NCBI RefSeq assembly: GCF_025997915.1
Contig: NZ_AP026677.1
Coordinates: 806,001-870,000 of the forward strand
Origin: Aquiluna sp. KACHI24
GTDB lineage: Bacteria > Actinomycetota > Actinomycetes > Actinomycetales > Microbacteriaceae
DNA length: 64,000 nt
Direction of reading: 5' to 3'
Of this stretch, positions 37,957 through 47,854 are shown one piece after another. The notes beneath the pieces were generated by a model that saw nothing but the letters and a program-made list of their open reading frames with translations, was not told the DNA's origin and made no database searches. A program made the position numbers and the translations under genes. Within the stretch, counting starts at the first letter, position 1. Each line of letters starts with the position of its first letter.

Positions 37957-40008
37957 ATGCTTGAACACCGCCTTGCCGATGATGCTCCACAGCTTGGGCT
38001 CAGCCTCAGCGCTGGCGGTGGTGAATTCAAAGTTTGGTCAGCGAGCGCCGACGAAATCTCCCTACACATTCTGAACCCAGATAACACCTCAGAGTCATTA
38101 CATGTAATAGAGCTTGAAAAGACCGAGGGCGATATCTTCGCGGCTCAGGACGAGCGTTTGCACCAAGGCATGAAATACGTTCTTCGGGCCAAAGGTCCCG
38201 AGGGTTCACGTCATGCCTTTCAACCCGAGCGCAATCTCCTAGATCCATACGCCAAGGGTCTAGTTCGCGAGAGTCCCAAGGATTACCACTGTGTGGCAGT
38301 AGACACCGAGTTTGACTGGCAGGGGGTCACTAAGCCAGGCATCGCGCTTTCTGAGAGCATCATTTATGAAGCACACCTCAGAGGGCTCACCCGCGTAAAC
38401 CCGGCCATCCCTGAGGAGATCCGCGGGTCATACGCTGCCCTAGGCCACCCCGCGACCATCGACTATCTCAAAAACCTAGGCATCACAGCGATTGAGCTAC
38501 TGCCCATTCAGGCTCTTATCTCTGAACCGCGCCTTATCAATCTTGGTCTTATCAACTACTGGGGCTACAACACCATCAACTTCTTTACCCCACACATGCG
38601 ATACGCGGCCGAAGCAACCAGGGCCCAGGGTCCGAGCGCAATTCTCAAGGAATTGAAAACCGCTATCCGCGAACTGCACCGTGCGGGGATTGAGGTCATC
38701 ATGGATGTGGTCTATAACCACACCGCAGAGGGTGGCCACAAAGGACTCACCTACTCCTATCGAGGTTTAGACAACTCGAACTACTACCGCCAAGACGATT
38801 TTGGTAACTACCAAGACACAACAGGCTGCGGCAACAGCTTGAACTTCGGTAACCCAATGGTTCAAAAGCTCGCCCTGGATTCGCTGCGCTATTGGACCCA
38901 GGAGCTACAGATTGATGGCTACCGCTTTGATCTAGCCGCCACGCTCGCACGGGACGAGAACAATCACTTCAACCCGCAACACCCATTGCTCTTAGCGATG
39001 CAACAAGATCCGATCATCTCCGAAGCAAAGCTAATCATGGAACCGTGGGATGTTGGTATGGGTGGTTGGCAGACCGGTAATTTCCCAGCCGGATTCCCCG
39101 AGTGGAACGATCGCTTTAGAGACTCGGTAAGAAAGTTCTGGCTCAGCGACATCGCGCACGCGAGAAACAACGGCAGCCACCACAACACCGTGCAGGAGCT
39201 TGCCGGTCGAATTTCCGGAAGCCAGGACATCATGGTGGACGGCTCCCCCTTGGGTAGCATCAACTTCATAACCGCACACGATGGCTTTACGCTCTGGGAT
39301 TTGGTCTCACACAACGTCAAGCACAACAGCGCCAACGGTGAGGGAAACCGTGATGGCGCTAACAACAACCTCAGCTTCAATCACGGGTTTGAGGGCGAGA
39401 CGCCAAACCCCTCTATCAACTTTGCCCGTCGCAAGGCAGCTCGCAATCTGATTGGAACCCTGCTGCTTTCAGCAGGCGTGCCAATGCTTACCGCCGGTGA
39501 TGAAAGACTCAAATCCCAAGGCGGTAATAACAATGCCTACTGCCAAGACAACGTCATCACCTGGCAAAACTGGGAGCCAAACTCGCACCAAAGCGACTTT
39601 GAACTCACCGTCTCTCACCTCATTGCATTGCGCAAGCAATATCCGGCGCTCCGACCTAGGGGTTTTGCTCACATCGATGAACCCACCCCAGAGCACGACC
39701 AGATGCTTTGGTTCTCCATCCGTGGCGACGAGATGGGTCTTGAGGATTGGCACAACCCTGAAAGACGAGTGTTGCAGCGGCTGAGCTATCACCTCATGAA
39801 CGATGGTTCTAAGCAGGGGTTACTGCTAGTGATCAACGGTCAAGAGCAGGTCAGCAATGTCACTTTGCCAAGACGAGAGGGCATTGGGTCGTTCGAGCTT
39901 TTGTGGGATAGCGCTCTTGAGCTACCCCCAAAGCGGACTATCTTGCTAAACCCCGGCTCCAAGCTTCGAATGGTTGAGGCCAGCATGCAGCTTTTCCTAG
40001 TTAGATAA
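37957..40008 (+). CDS. glgX: Glycogen debranching enzyme GlgX
   Basis: It hydrolyses alpha-1,6 branches of glycogen-type glucans. The 683-residue protein has an N-terminal CBM48 region (about 10-110) and a GH13 isoamylase barrel: VIMDVVYNHTAEGG, catalytic nucleophile in YRFDLAATL, acid/base Glu in IMEPWDVG and FITAHDGFTLWDL. ATG 37957 is preferred to TTG 37945; neither has a strong ribosome site. It is the first of three alpha-glucan genes and lies 57 bp from the divergent cysteine desulfurase. Confidence 0.94.
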   Translation: MLEHRLADDAPQLGLSLSAGGGEFKVWSASADEISLHILNPDNTSESLHVIELEKTEGDIFAAQDERLHQGMKYVLRAKGPEGSRHAFQPERNLLDPYAKGLVRESPKDYHCVAVDTEFDWQGVTKPGIALSESIIYEAHLRGLTRVNPAIPEEIRGSYAALGHPATIDYLKNLGITAIELLPIQALISEPRLINLGLINYWGYNTINFFTPHMRYAAEATRAQGPSAILKELKTAIRELHRAGIEVIMDVVYNHTAEGGHKGLTYSYRGLDNSNYYRQDDFGNYQDTTGCGNSLNFGNPMVQKLALDSLRYWTQELQIDGYRFDLAATLARDENNHFNPQHPLLLAMQQDPIISEAKLIMEPWDVGMGGWQTGNFPAGFPEWNDRFRDSVRKFWLSDIAHARNNGSHHNTVQELAGRISGSQDIMVDGSPLGSINFITAHDGFTLWDLVSHNVKHNSANGEGNRDGANNNLSFNHGFEGETPNPSINFARRKAARNLIGTLLLSAGVPMLTAGDERLKSQGGNNNAYCQDNVITWQNWEPNSHQSDFELTVSHLIALRKQYPALRPRGFAHIDEPTPEHDQMLWFSIRGDEMGLEDWHNPERRVLQRLSYHLMNDGSKQGLLLVINGQEQVSNVTLPRREGIGSFELLWDSALELPPKRTILLNPGSKLRMVEASMQLFLVR

Positions 40009-40054
40009 CCATTTAGTCAATTTGCAAGCGGTTTCGGCTCTGGCTCACTAAATT

Positions 40055-42034
40055 GTGAACGTGGAGACCAAATCTTTCGCCATTGGGCGCATTCCGATCA
40101 CAAAGACCTGGCCAAGCGTGGATGGCGGGTTATTCAAGGCCAAGGCTTTTGTTGGTGAGGTCATCGAGTTTGGAGCCATCGCATTTCGCGAGGGACATGA
40201 TGCCATCGCGGTTGACCTATTGCTCACCGACCCAAAGGGCAAGACACAGCGCATAAAACTCCACCCGGGACGACCAGGATTAGACCAGTGGGTCACCAAG
40301 GTGCAGCTGAACGAGGTCGGCGATTACAGCTATCAAATCTCAGCATGGGACGACGAGTTCGCAACCTGGCTTCACAACACCGAGGTAAAGCTAAAGGCCG
40401 GAGTTGACCAGGAGCTGATGATGCTCGAGGGTCAGCGATTGTTGAACAAAATGGCCACCGCCTACCCAAAGCAAAAGAAAGAACTGACTCGTTTTGCAGA
40501 ACTACTAGCTGCCAAAACACCCAAGGAAGCGTTTGAAGATGCACTTTTGCAGGGGTTGGCAGAACTAGCCAACTCCACTCCACTTCGAAACCTAGAGACC
40601 CTGTCAGAGCCCCGCTTGGTTTACTGCGAGCGCACTCTCGCGGGCTCGGGCAGCTGGTATGAGTTTTTCCCAAGGAGCGAGGGTGCTAAAAAGGACAAAT
40701 CCGGCAAGGTAATCTCGGGTAATTTCAAGACCGCGGTCGCATCGTTAGACCGAGTGAAGCAAATGGGATTCGATGTTCTCTATCTGCCTCCGGTCCACCC
40801 AATCGGTACCGCTCACAAAAAAGGGAAAAACAACACCCTCGATGCCTCTGAAGAGGACCCAGGCTCACCCTGGGCAATTGGTAACACCGCAGGTGGCCAC
40901 GACACCATTCACCCAGATCTCGGCACCGAAAAAGATTTCAAGGACTTTGTAAAGTCAGCCAACAAGCTCGGTATTGAGATTGCGATGGATCTCGCTCTCC
41001 AGGCTTCTCCAGATCACCCCTGGGTTAGCACCAACACCGAGTGGTTCACGACTCGGGCCGACGGTTCGATCGCGTATGCCGAGAACCCACCAAAGAAGTA
41101 TCAAGACATCTACCCGATCAACTTCGATAACGACCCTGAGGGCATTTACCAAGAGGTATTGCGCGTAGTTCGCAAGTGGATCTCATTCGGGGTCATGATC
41201 TTCCGGGTGGACAACCCCCACACCAAGCCGGTCTCGTTCTGGCAGCGCTTGATAGCAGAGGTGAATCGCAAGGACCCACAGGTGATTTTCCTAGCCGAGG
41301 CATTCACCAGACCCGCCATGATGCACGCGCTTGGTAAGGCCGGGTTCCAACAGTCCTACTGCTACTTCGCATGGCGAAATCACAAGGATGAGCTGGCTGG
41401 CTATCTGAAGGAGCTGAGCCAAGACTCGGCAGATTTCTTTAGGCCAGCGCTCTGGGTAAACACCCCAGACATTTTGACCGAGTACCTGCAGTTTGGTGGC
41501 AAACCCGCGTTCAAGATTCGCGCCACCATCGCAGCCACCGCAGGGGCAACCTGGGGTATGTATTCAGGCTTTGAGCTTTATGAATCAGTGGCCAGGGCAG
41601 GTGCCGAGGAGAACATCGACAACGAGAAGTACGAATACAAATTCCGTGACTTCGAAGCTGCCCTGAAGACTGGGAATTCGCTGGCTCCAAGAGTCACCCT
41701 GCTAAACCAGATTCGCAAGGAAAACCCGGCGCTGCGACAGCTTCGCAACCTGGTGGTTCACCACAGTGATGACTCCGAGATCTTGGTCTTCTCCAAGCAC
41801 CTAAGTGCTGAGCACGCTGGTGGCAAGGAGAACACCATCATCGTGGTGGTTAACACCGATCCGCACTCCGTGCGCGAGAGCATGGTGCATCTCGACTTGC
41901 AGGCCTTGAATGTCTCGCCCGGATTCAAGGTGACCGATTTAATCACCGGGGCGAGCTACACCTGGGGTGAGCACAACTTCGTGCGGCTAGATGCATTCAC
42001 TGAGCCGGCACACGTTCTAAGGATCGAGCGATGA
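40055..42034 (+). CDS. glgE: Alpha-1,4-glucan:maltose-1-phosphate maltosyltransferase
   Basis: GlgE extends alpha-1,4-glucans with maltose 1-phosphate, the actinobacterial route to glycogen and capsular glucan. The 659 residues carry the GH13_3 signature: an N-terminal beta domain, DVLYLPPVHPIGTAHKKG, the nucleophile in IFRVDNPHTKP and the acid/base in IFLAEAFTRPAMM. The GTG at 40055 begins MNVETKSFAIGRIP. Its last bases overlap the glgB start by 4 nt. The trehalose-side genes that make maltose 1-phosphate (treS, mak/pep2 or glgM) are not in this window. Confidence 0.95.
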   Translation: MNVETKSFAIGRIPITKTWPSVDGGLFKAKAFVGEVIEFGAIAFREGHDAIAVDLLLTDPKGKTQRIKLHPGRPGLDQWVTKVQLNEVGDYSYQISAWDDEFATWLHNTEVKLKAGVDQELMMLEGQRLLNKMATAYPKQKKELTRFAELLAAKTPKEAFEDALLQGLAELANSTPLRNLETLSEPRLVYCERTLAGSGSWYEFFPRSEGAKKDKSGKVISGNFKTAVASLDRVKQMGFDVLYLPPVHPIGTAHKKGKNNTLDASEEDPGSPWAIGNTAGGHDTIHPDLGTEKDFKDFVKSANKLGIEIAMDLALQASPDHPWVSTNTEWFTTRADGSIAYAENPPKKYQDIYPINFDNDPEGIYQEVLRVVRKWISFGVMIFRVDNPHTKPVSFWQRLIAEVNRKDPQVIFLAEAFTRPAMMHALGKAGFQQSYCYFAWRNHKDELAGYLKELSQDSADFFRPALWVNTPDILTEYLQFGGKPAFKIRATIAATAGATWGMYSGFELYESVARAGAEENIDNEKYEYKFRDFEAALKTGNSLAPRVTLLNQIRKENPALRQLRNLVVHHSDDSEILVFSKHLSAEHAGGKENTIIVVVNTDPHSVRESMVHLDLQALNVSPGFKVTDLITGASYTWGEHNFVRLDAFTEPAHVLRIER

Positions 42035-44184
42035 ACCCTGATGCCCACGAGTTGCAACTGGTTGCAGAGGGACGCCATCACAATCCACACTCGGTTTTAG
42101 GTTTTCACCAGGAAGCTAAAAACTGGGTGGTTAGAGCGCTTAGACCATTTGCCAAATCGGTAATGCTCAAGACCAAGTCCGACAACTTTATCGCTGAGCA
42201 TGTCTTTGGCGGCATTTGGGAGGTCCGCGGCGATAAGAAACTCGGCGACTACCGCATTATTGCCGAATACGAGAACGCCCCTGCTTGGGAGTCCGATGAC
42301 CCCTACCGCTATTTACCAAAACTTGGTGATCTTGACATCCATCTGATTGCCGAGGGTAGGCACGAGCAGTTATGGCAAGCCCTTGGTGCTCACTACATCG
42401 AATCCAAGGATTCGTTAGGCGACACCTCCGGGGTGAGCTTCAAGGTCTGGGCACCAAATGCTCAGAGTGTTCGCGTGGTGGGTGATTTCAATCACTGGGA
42501 TGGTCAGCTCTATCAGATGCGGTCCATGGGCCACTCCGGTGTGTGGGAGTTATTCATCCCAGGCGTGAAGCCTGGAGCGCTTTACAAGTTCCAGATTCGC
42601 ACCAAGCATGGCAACTGGATCACCAAGATTGACCCGCTTGCTCGTCGCTGCGAGATTCCACCCGCAACCGCATCAATCGTGGATGCTAGTGATTACAAGT
42701 GGTCAGACACGCTTTGGATGGAGAGCCGCGCTAAACAGGATGCACTGCGCTCCCCCATGAGCGTCTATGAGCTTCACCTGGGTTCTTGGCGCGGAGCGAA
42801 GAACTACCGTGAGATGGCATCGGATTTGATTGGCCATGTCAAGTTCTTGGGGTTTACTCACGTTGAGTTCATGCCGCTGGCCGAGCACCCATTCGGTGGT
42901 AGCTGGGGCTATCAAGTGACCGGTTACTACGCACCAACCTCTCGCTTTGGTAGCCCAGATGACTTCCGATACCTGGTAGACCAGCTTCACAATGCCGGTA
43001 TCGGCGTGATCATGGACTGGGTGCCAGCGCACTTTCCAAAGGATGACTGGGCCCTTGCTAGATATGACGGCGAAGCTCTCTATGAAGATGCCGATCCGCG
43101 CCGTGGCGATCACCCCGACTGGGGCACCCACGTTTTCAACTTCGGCCGCACCGAGGTAAAAAACTTCTTGGTGGCCAACGCGCTCTATTGGCTAGAAGAG
43201 TTCCACATCGATGGACTCCGAGTCGATGCGGTCGCTTCGATGCTTTATTTGGACTACTCGAGAAAAGACGGCGAGTGGCTACCGAACATTTATGGCGGTC
43301 GAGAAAATCTTGACGCAATCGAGTTTCTCAAAGAGGTAAATGCCACTGCATATAAGCGAAACCCCGGAATCATGATGATCGCCGAGGAGTCGACTGCATT
43401 CCCGGGAGTCTCCGCACCCACCGACCAGGGTGGTCTGGGATTTGGCTTCAAGTGGAACATGGGCTGGATGCACGATTCGCTGGAATACATCCAAAAGGAC
43501 CCGATGTGGCGAAGGTATCACCACGGTGAAATCACCTTCTCCATGCTCTATGCCTACGACGAGAAGTTTGTGCTTCCCATCAGCCACGATGAGGTTGTTC
43601 ACGGCAAGGGATCGCTTCTTGCCAAGATGCCGGGAGACCATTGGCAAAAACTTGCCAACATGCGCGCCTACCTGAGCTTCATGTGGTCTCACCCAGGAAA
43701 GAAGCTGTTATTCATGGGCCAGGAGTTTGCTCAACCCTCCGAATGGTCCGAGTCAAGAGAGCTTGACTGGTGGCTGCTTGATCACCACCCACATCGCGGG
43801 ATGCAGCAGCTGGTCGCAGACCTAAACCGAATCTATGTAGAAAACCCCGCACTCTGGGAGTTGGACCACGAGCGCGACGGTTTTCAGTGGATCGATGGTG
43901 GTAACGCCGATCAGAACCTGCTGAGCTTCTTGCGAATCGATGGCAAGGGAAACCAAATTGCTTGCATCATCAACTTTGCTGGACACCCGTATGAGAACTT
44001 CAGAATCGGATTACCAAAGCAAGGTGACTGGACCGAGTTACTAAACACCGACGCCGAAATCTATGGCGGTAGCGGGGTAGGAAATTACGGCTCGGTCAAG
44101 GCGGAGGCAAACCCCATGCATGGCAGAGAGTTCTCGGCGAGTGTGAACATCCCACCACTTGGGGCGATCTGGCTAAAAGGCTAG
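42031..44184 (+). CDS. glgB: 1,4-alpha-glucan branching enzyme
   Basis: GlgB introduces alpha-1,6 branches into the linear chains made by GlgE. The 717-residue protein has an N1 domain, a CBM48 region (FKVWAPNAQSVRVVGDFNHWDG) near residue 140, and the GH13_9 barrel with catalytic Asp in LRVDAVASMLYLDYS, Glu in MIAEESTAFPG and SHDEVVHGKGS. ATG overlaps the glgE stop (ATGA), showing coupled expression. The stop of a convergent TPR-protein gene overlaps its end by 4 nt. Confidence 0.97.
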   Translation: MNPDAHELQLVAEGRHHNPHSVLGFHQEAKNWVVRALRPFAKSVMLKTKSDNFIAEHVFGGIWEVRGDKKLGDYRIIAEYENAPAWESDDPYRYLPKLGDLDIHLIAEGRHEQLWQALGAHYIESKDSLGDTSGVSFKVWAPNAQSVRVVGDFNHWDGQLYQMRSMGHSGVWELFIPGVKPGALYKFQIRTKHGNWITKIDPLARRCEIPPATASIVDASDYKWSDTLWMESRAKQDALRSPMSVYELHLGSWRGAKNYREMASDLIGHVKFLGFTHVEFMPLAEHPFGGSWGYQVTGYYAPTSRFGSPDDFRYLVDQLHNAGIGVIMDWVPAHFPKDDWALARYDGEALYEDADPRRGDHPDWGTHVFNFGRTEVKNFLVANALYWLEEFHIDGLRVDAVASMLYLDYSRKDGEWLPNIYGGRENLDAIEFLKEVNATAYKRNPGIMMIAEESTAFPGVSAPTDQGGLGFGFKWNMGWMHDSLEYIQKDPMWRRYHHGEITFSMLYAYDEKFVLPISHDEVVHGKGSLLAKMPGDHWQKLANMRAYLSFMWSHPGKKLLFMGQEFAQPSEWSESRELDWWLLDHHPHRGMQQLVADLNRIYVENPALWELDHERDGFQWIDGGNADQNLLSFLRIDGKGNQIACIINFAGHPYENFRIGLPKQGDWTELLNTDAEIYGGSGVGNYGSVKAEANPMHGREFSASVNIPPLGAIWLKG

Positions 44185-45011
44185 AAAAGTAGCGAGGCCA
44201 AGCGCCTTCTGGCGGCTAACACCGGCTCCTCGCTATCACCAATTAGAGTGAATAGCTCCAGCAATCGGGTGCGGATCTGGTCGCGTGCATCGAGATTCAC
44301 CGCAAACTCGTCAAGTAGCACCTTGAATGCTGCCGCTGCATCGCCTCCAACCAAGAGTTGATCGGCAGCAGCGAAAAGCGCAGCGTGCTCTCCTGGCTCT
44401 GGGGCCTGAAGGCGCTTCATCAGTTTGACCTGAGCCAGGCCAGCCTTGGCATCTTGATCAGCAGGCTTCTCAGTCAGATATTTGGCAAAGATTGCCTCCG
44501 CAGTATCCAGATCGCCACGATCAATAGCCTCATAGGCTGCTACAAACTCAGCTGGGGCGGGCTTCTGCGCCTCTGTGCCTGCGCCAAGCGACACCCTGCC
44601 GGTTAGGCCATTTTGGGCTGCGGCCTGCAGTACCTGAGAGAGAATCTCTGCCATCTGCTGCATGGTGGCTTCGCCCTTGAAAATTGGAGCGGGTTGCCCA
44701 GCCAAAATTGCCAGTGCTGCTGGTGCTTGATTCACAGCCACGGCAGCAGCAAGCTGGGGTGAAGTCTCAAGATCGACATCGATACCCACAAGGCGGCCCT
44801 CGCCAGAGGCAATGATTTCGGTTAGTGCCTTGCGGACACGAGCTGAGGCCTCTGAAGAGTCTGAGATCAACATGATCACCGGAAGCTTCTCACTCAGTGC
44901 TAGGTAGCGACGAAGGGTTGGCTCATCGGCCTTTACTAGCCAAGAGCTGACGGTTTCACCGGCTGGGTTTGCACCGGATGCGGATAGGTCCATAGCGCCA
45001 AAGTTTGTCAT
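44181..45011 (-). CDS. YbbN/CnoX-like thioredoxin-fold protein with TPR region, lacking CxxC
   Basis: This 276-residue cytoplasmic protein resembles YbbN: an N-terminal thioredoxin-like domain (about 35-130) followed by tetratricopeptide helices (PAEFVAAYEAIDRGDLDTAE and later). In YbbN relatives this links redox stress and chaperones. The place of the CxxC motif is SDSSEAS, so no disulfide exchange is expected, and a protein-binding role is more likely. Its ATG overlaps the stop... of the upstream membrane protein by 4 nt, so the two are coexpressed. Confidence 0.82.
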   Translation of the reverse strand: MTNFGAMDLSASGANPAGETVSSWLVKADEPTLRRYLALSEKLPVIMLISDSSEASARVRKALTEIIASGEGRLVGIDVDLETSPQLAAAVAVNQAPAALAILAGQPAPIFKGEATMQQMAEILSQVLQAAAQNGLTGRVSLGAGTEAQKPAPAEFVAAYEAIDRGDLDTAEAIFAKYLTEKPADQDAKAGLAQVKLMKRLQAPEPGEHAALFAAADQLLVGGDAAAAFKVLLDEFAVNLDARDQIRTRLLELFTLIGDSEEPVLAARRRLASLLF

Positions 45012-46705
45012 CGGGTTCCTAGGTTCACGGTGGTGAGAAGCTGCTGGGTAGCACCCAAAAGCCTTACGGGTTGATCGGACCCGGTTGATGGGATGTGGAA
45101 CAGCAGCATCGAGCCATATCTGGTTTCGATACCGGTTGAGCTACCACCAGTTCCCAAGAGCAATGCCTCGTCACCGGTGATTGCAACCGCGTCGCCAGGC
45201 TCCTTGGGGATGATGGTGTAGGTGTCGATCATGTAGATGGCGGCAAGAGCGCCACCGTCTGCGGTTGCCAACATGTTGATCTTGTTATCACCGAGCCTGT
45301 GATCAAAGCTCAGGTTGGCATTACTCAAAGTCTCCGTAAGGTTCTGCTGCACAGCAGCCAGATCCATAACGTATTTGTTCTCCGGATCAACCAGCGTTGC
45401 CCATGCTGAGTCTCCGGCGTTGTTGATCAGATCACCAACCGCCTCGGGAAGTTTTTGCGGTTCGAAGGAGAGGAACTTGCTGTCAGATTTGACGATGTTC
45501 GCACCCACGGTCTCGGCTCCAACCTCAGGGAAGGTGGTGCCGGGCAAAAGGTTGGAGAAGTGCACTAGAACGTAGTTCTCCCTCGCACTCTCCTGACGAA
45601 GCACAAGCAGTTGCAGCTGCTCATCACCGGTAACCACCATGACAGATCGTGGCCAGGCATCGGTGGCACTTGGCAGGAATAGCTTGATTGGGCCGGATTG
45701 AATCGGTTGTGGCTTGTCATCCGCCTCGGTTCTTCGAAGCAGGTTGTATTCGGCTCTGCGCATCGCTAGCGCGGCACCCGCGGTTCTGACCTCAATGGTC
45801 TCTCTGTCCAACTCAGTGTCGGCAATTGAGATGGCCTCAGCAATCTCATCGAGGATTCGAACCAGCTGAACCTTAGTCATCACCGGGGTCAGCGTGTCAG
45901 GTGCGGCCGATGGCGAGGGGCTCATCAGCGGGGATTCGTATTGCGGTGTGCAGCCCGCTAGCAAGGAGACGCTGATTAGGCCAGCAACCATTCCTAAACG
46001 CTGTGCTCTTCGGCCCTGACCAGGGCGTCGTTGCACGAGAGTCTTGAAACGCCTTGGTCTTGGGCGCTTCGGGCCGCGAAGACCGCGCCCTGGTCGAGCA
46101 CCACGGTTCTTGAGATACGCATCCCAGAGCACGATCAGCGCGCCGATGAGCATTATGGCAAGGCCGATTGGGGGCAGTGGGCTCAGTGGAATGGCACCCT
46201 TAGGCAGAGTCCAGGTAACGACAACCTTGTTCGGAGCAGGGTCATCGCCGGTGCTGGCAATCAAGACCGCCGCTTCATTGCCGGCCGGCACCTTGATGGA
46301 ATCAAAATCCTTACTGTCTACCGAGGTTCGCCAGATGTCATAGCCGCGGGGGTCGATCAGATTACCCTCCCCTGGCCTTTCGATTTCCGCCAGCGAGACC
46401 GTCTGGGAGTCCTGGTTCACCTCGAGCCTTAGCTCCAGGTGCGGCGAAGGAGTCAGCCACGCAATCGCATCCGACTCTCTCACGGTCGCCAGGAAGACTT
46501 CTTTGGTGCCGGAGGCGCTCACCTGAACGTTTCCCGGATACGAGGTCAATGTGCGGTTTGGGATAAGTAAGTAAGGAGCGGACTTATCGAGGGTTTTAGT
46601 GATCTCGATTCGCTCTAGCGGAGAGTTGCGAATCTGATCAACAACGCCAACCGCGGTAAGGGAAATCCCCAGCACGAAGGCCGTGATTCCGATCCACATC
46701 CGCAT
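45008..46705 (-). CDS. Large membrane protein with an internal lipobox, function unknown
   Basis: I do not recognise a family. The 565 residues fall into parts: a hydrophobic helix at 3-25, a polar domain (26-178) likely outside, a second helix at about 181-200, a strongly basic stretch (GRGLRGPKRPRPRRFK and following), and a third hydrophobic segment beginning at Met239 that ends in SLLAGC with Cys252. The rest (253-565) is a polar domain that would also lie outside. The Met239-Cys252 piece looks exactly like a lipoprotein signal peptide embedded in a longer protein. AGGAG precedes ATG 46705. It overlaps the YbbN-like gene and diverges from a coiled-coil protein. Confidence 0.72.
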   Translation of the reverse strand: MRMWIGITAFVLGISLTAVGVVDQIRNSPLERIEITKTLDKSAPYLLIPNRTLTSYPGNVQVSASGTKEVFLATVRESDAIAWLTPSPHLELRLEVNQDSQTVSLAEIERPGEGNLIDPRGYDIWRTSVDSKDFDSIKVPAGNEAAVLIASTGDDPAPNKVVVTWTLPKGAIPLSPLPPIGLAIMLIGALIVLWDAYLKNRGARPGRGLRGPKRPRPRRFKTLVQRRPGQGRRAQRLGMVAGLISVSLLAGCTPQYESPLMSPSPSAAPDTLTPVMTKVQLVRILDEIAEAISIADTELDRETIEVRTAGAALAMRRAEYNLLRRTEADDKPQPIQSGPIKLFLPSATDAWPRSVMVVTGDEQLQLLVLRQESARENYVLVHFSNLLPGTTFPEVGAETVGANIVKSDSKFLSFEPQKLPEAVGDLINNAGDSAWATLVDPENKYVMDLAAVQQNLTETLSNANLSFDHRLGDNKINMLATADGGALAAIYMIDTYTIIPKEPGDAVAITGDEALLLGTGGSSTGIETRYGSMLLFHIPSTGSDQPVRLLGATQQLLTTVNLGTR

Positions 46706-46768
46706 AAATAGGCTCCTACTAGACTTTCCTAGCCTCTGAAGTTTACCCTTGGCCGCTTAGGAGTCTTG

Positions 46769-47854
46769 TTGGCAGGCGAATTCAACCGCTTTGAGATAAC
46801 CCGCAAGGGTTATGACCCCTCGGCTGTTGAACGCGAACTCAGGGAGCTAAACGCTCAGCTGCTTAGGCTCAGCACCGCAAATACCGAAATTACCGAGCGA
46901 CTTCGCGCCACCGCACTCCAACTGAGTCAATCTGAGGCCGCGCTCGAAGCCACCAAGTCCCCAAACTTTGCGGCATTGGGAGCAAAAGCAGCCAACATCC
47001 TCTCCTCCGCCCAGCAGATTGCCTCTGAATTAGAACTAGACGCCCAGCAGGTTTCAGAGCAGATTCTCGCTGAGGCCAAGCTAGAAGCCGAACACCTTCG
47101 ACTATCGGCCCAGCAGCACTACGACTCGGTTGTCAATCAGGCCACCAGAAGAGCGCAGCGAAAGATAGCGGCCGCGGAGCAAGATGCTGAGCGTGAGATT
47201 TCAAGAGCAAAGACCCGGGCCGCCGAAATAGTTTCAGAGGCAGAACGAGAAGCGGCCCGCACCAGGGGCATGGTTGCAACTGAGGTTGCTGCCATGCGCT
47301 CGCGATCAAAGCGAGAAATTGCAGCGCAAGAGGCGGAATCAGAAGCCACGAGGTTGGCCCGAGAAGCGCTGGCGCTCGAGAGTTCACTCTCCAGCGAAGA
47401 AAAGTTGTCTAAAGCCGCTCAGAAGCGACTTGAGGCCACTCTGGCACTTCTCAGAGCTGAAACCGAAGCCGAGAACCTCGAGAACAACCAAAAGACAATT
47501 GCAGAGGCCGAGCAGTATCTCGACCTGGCAAAGCAGGACATGGCGACACTATCTGGCAAGGTTGCGGAACTTCGGTTGGAGCTTGAAACCCTGGAGTTAG
47601 AGGCCACAAAGACCCAAAAGCAGATGATTGCTCAGGCAAGAGACAAGGCTGATGCTTTAGTCGCTGCCGCTGAACTGGAGGCTGAAGAAATCACCTCACA
47701 GGCTCGAGAGTTGGCTCAGCGCGAGATGACCCAAGCCGATGCTGAGGTGAGGAATTTGAAGAATCAAGCTGCTGCAATCGAGATTTATCTGGAAAACCTG
47801 CGTAGCTTGGTAACTGGCGAGCTTTCAAGGAGGAGCGATGGAACAGCGATCTAG
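46769..47854 (+). CDS. DivIVA/Scy-like coiled-coil protein
   Basis: This 361-residue cytoplasmic protein starts with a DivIVA-like segment (FEITRKGYDPSAVERELREL) and continues as an almost unbroken Ala/Glu/Lys/Arg/Gln coiled coil through about residue 350. Actinobacterial relatives organise cell poles and wall growth. TTAGGAG has 5-nt spacing to TTG 46769 and only 2 to TTG 46766, so 46769 is chosen. The AI-2E family permease starts within its last 17 nt after AGGAGG. It diverges from the internal-lipobox membrane protein. The exact role is unknown. Confidence 0.78.
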   Translation: MAGEFNRFEITRKGYDPSAVERELRELNAQLLRLSTANTEITERLRATALQLSQSEAALEATKSPNFAALGAKAANILSSAQQIASELELDAQQVSEQILAEAKLEAEHLRLSAQQHYDSVVNQATRRAQRKIAAAEQDAEREISRAKTRAAEIVSEAEREAARTRGMVATEVAAMRSRSKREIAAQEAESEATRLAREALALESSLSSEEKLSKAAQKRLEATLALLRAETEAENLENNQKTIAEAEQYLDLAKQDMATLSGKVAELRLELETLELEATKTQKQMIAQARDKADALVAAAELEAEEITSQARELAQREMTQADAEVRNLKNQAAAIEIYLENLRSLVTGELSRRSDGTAI

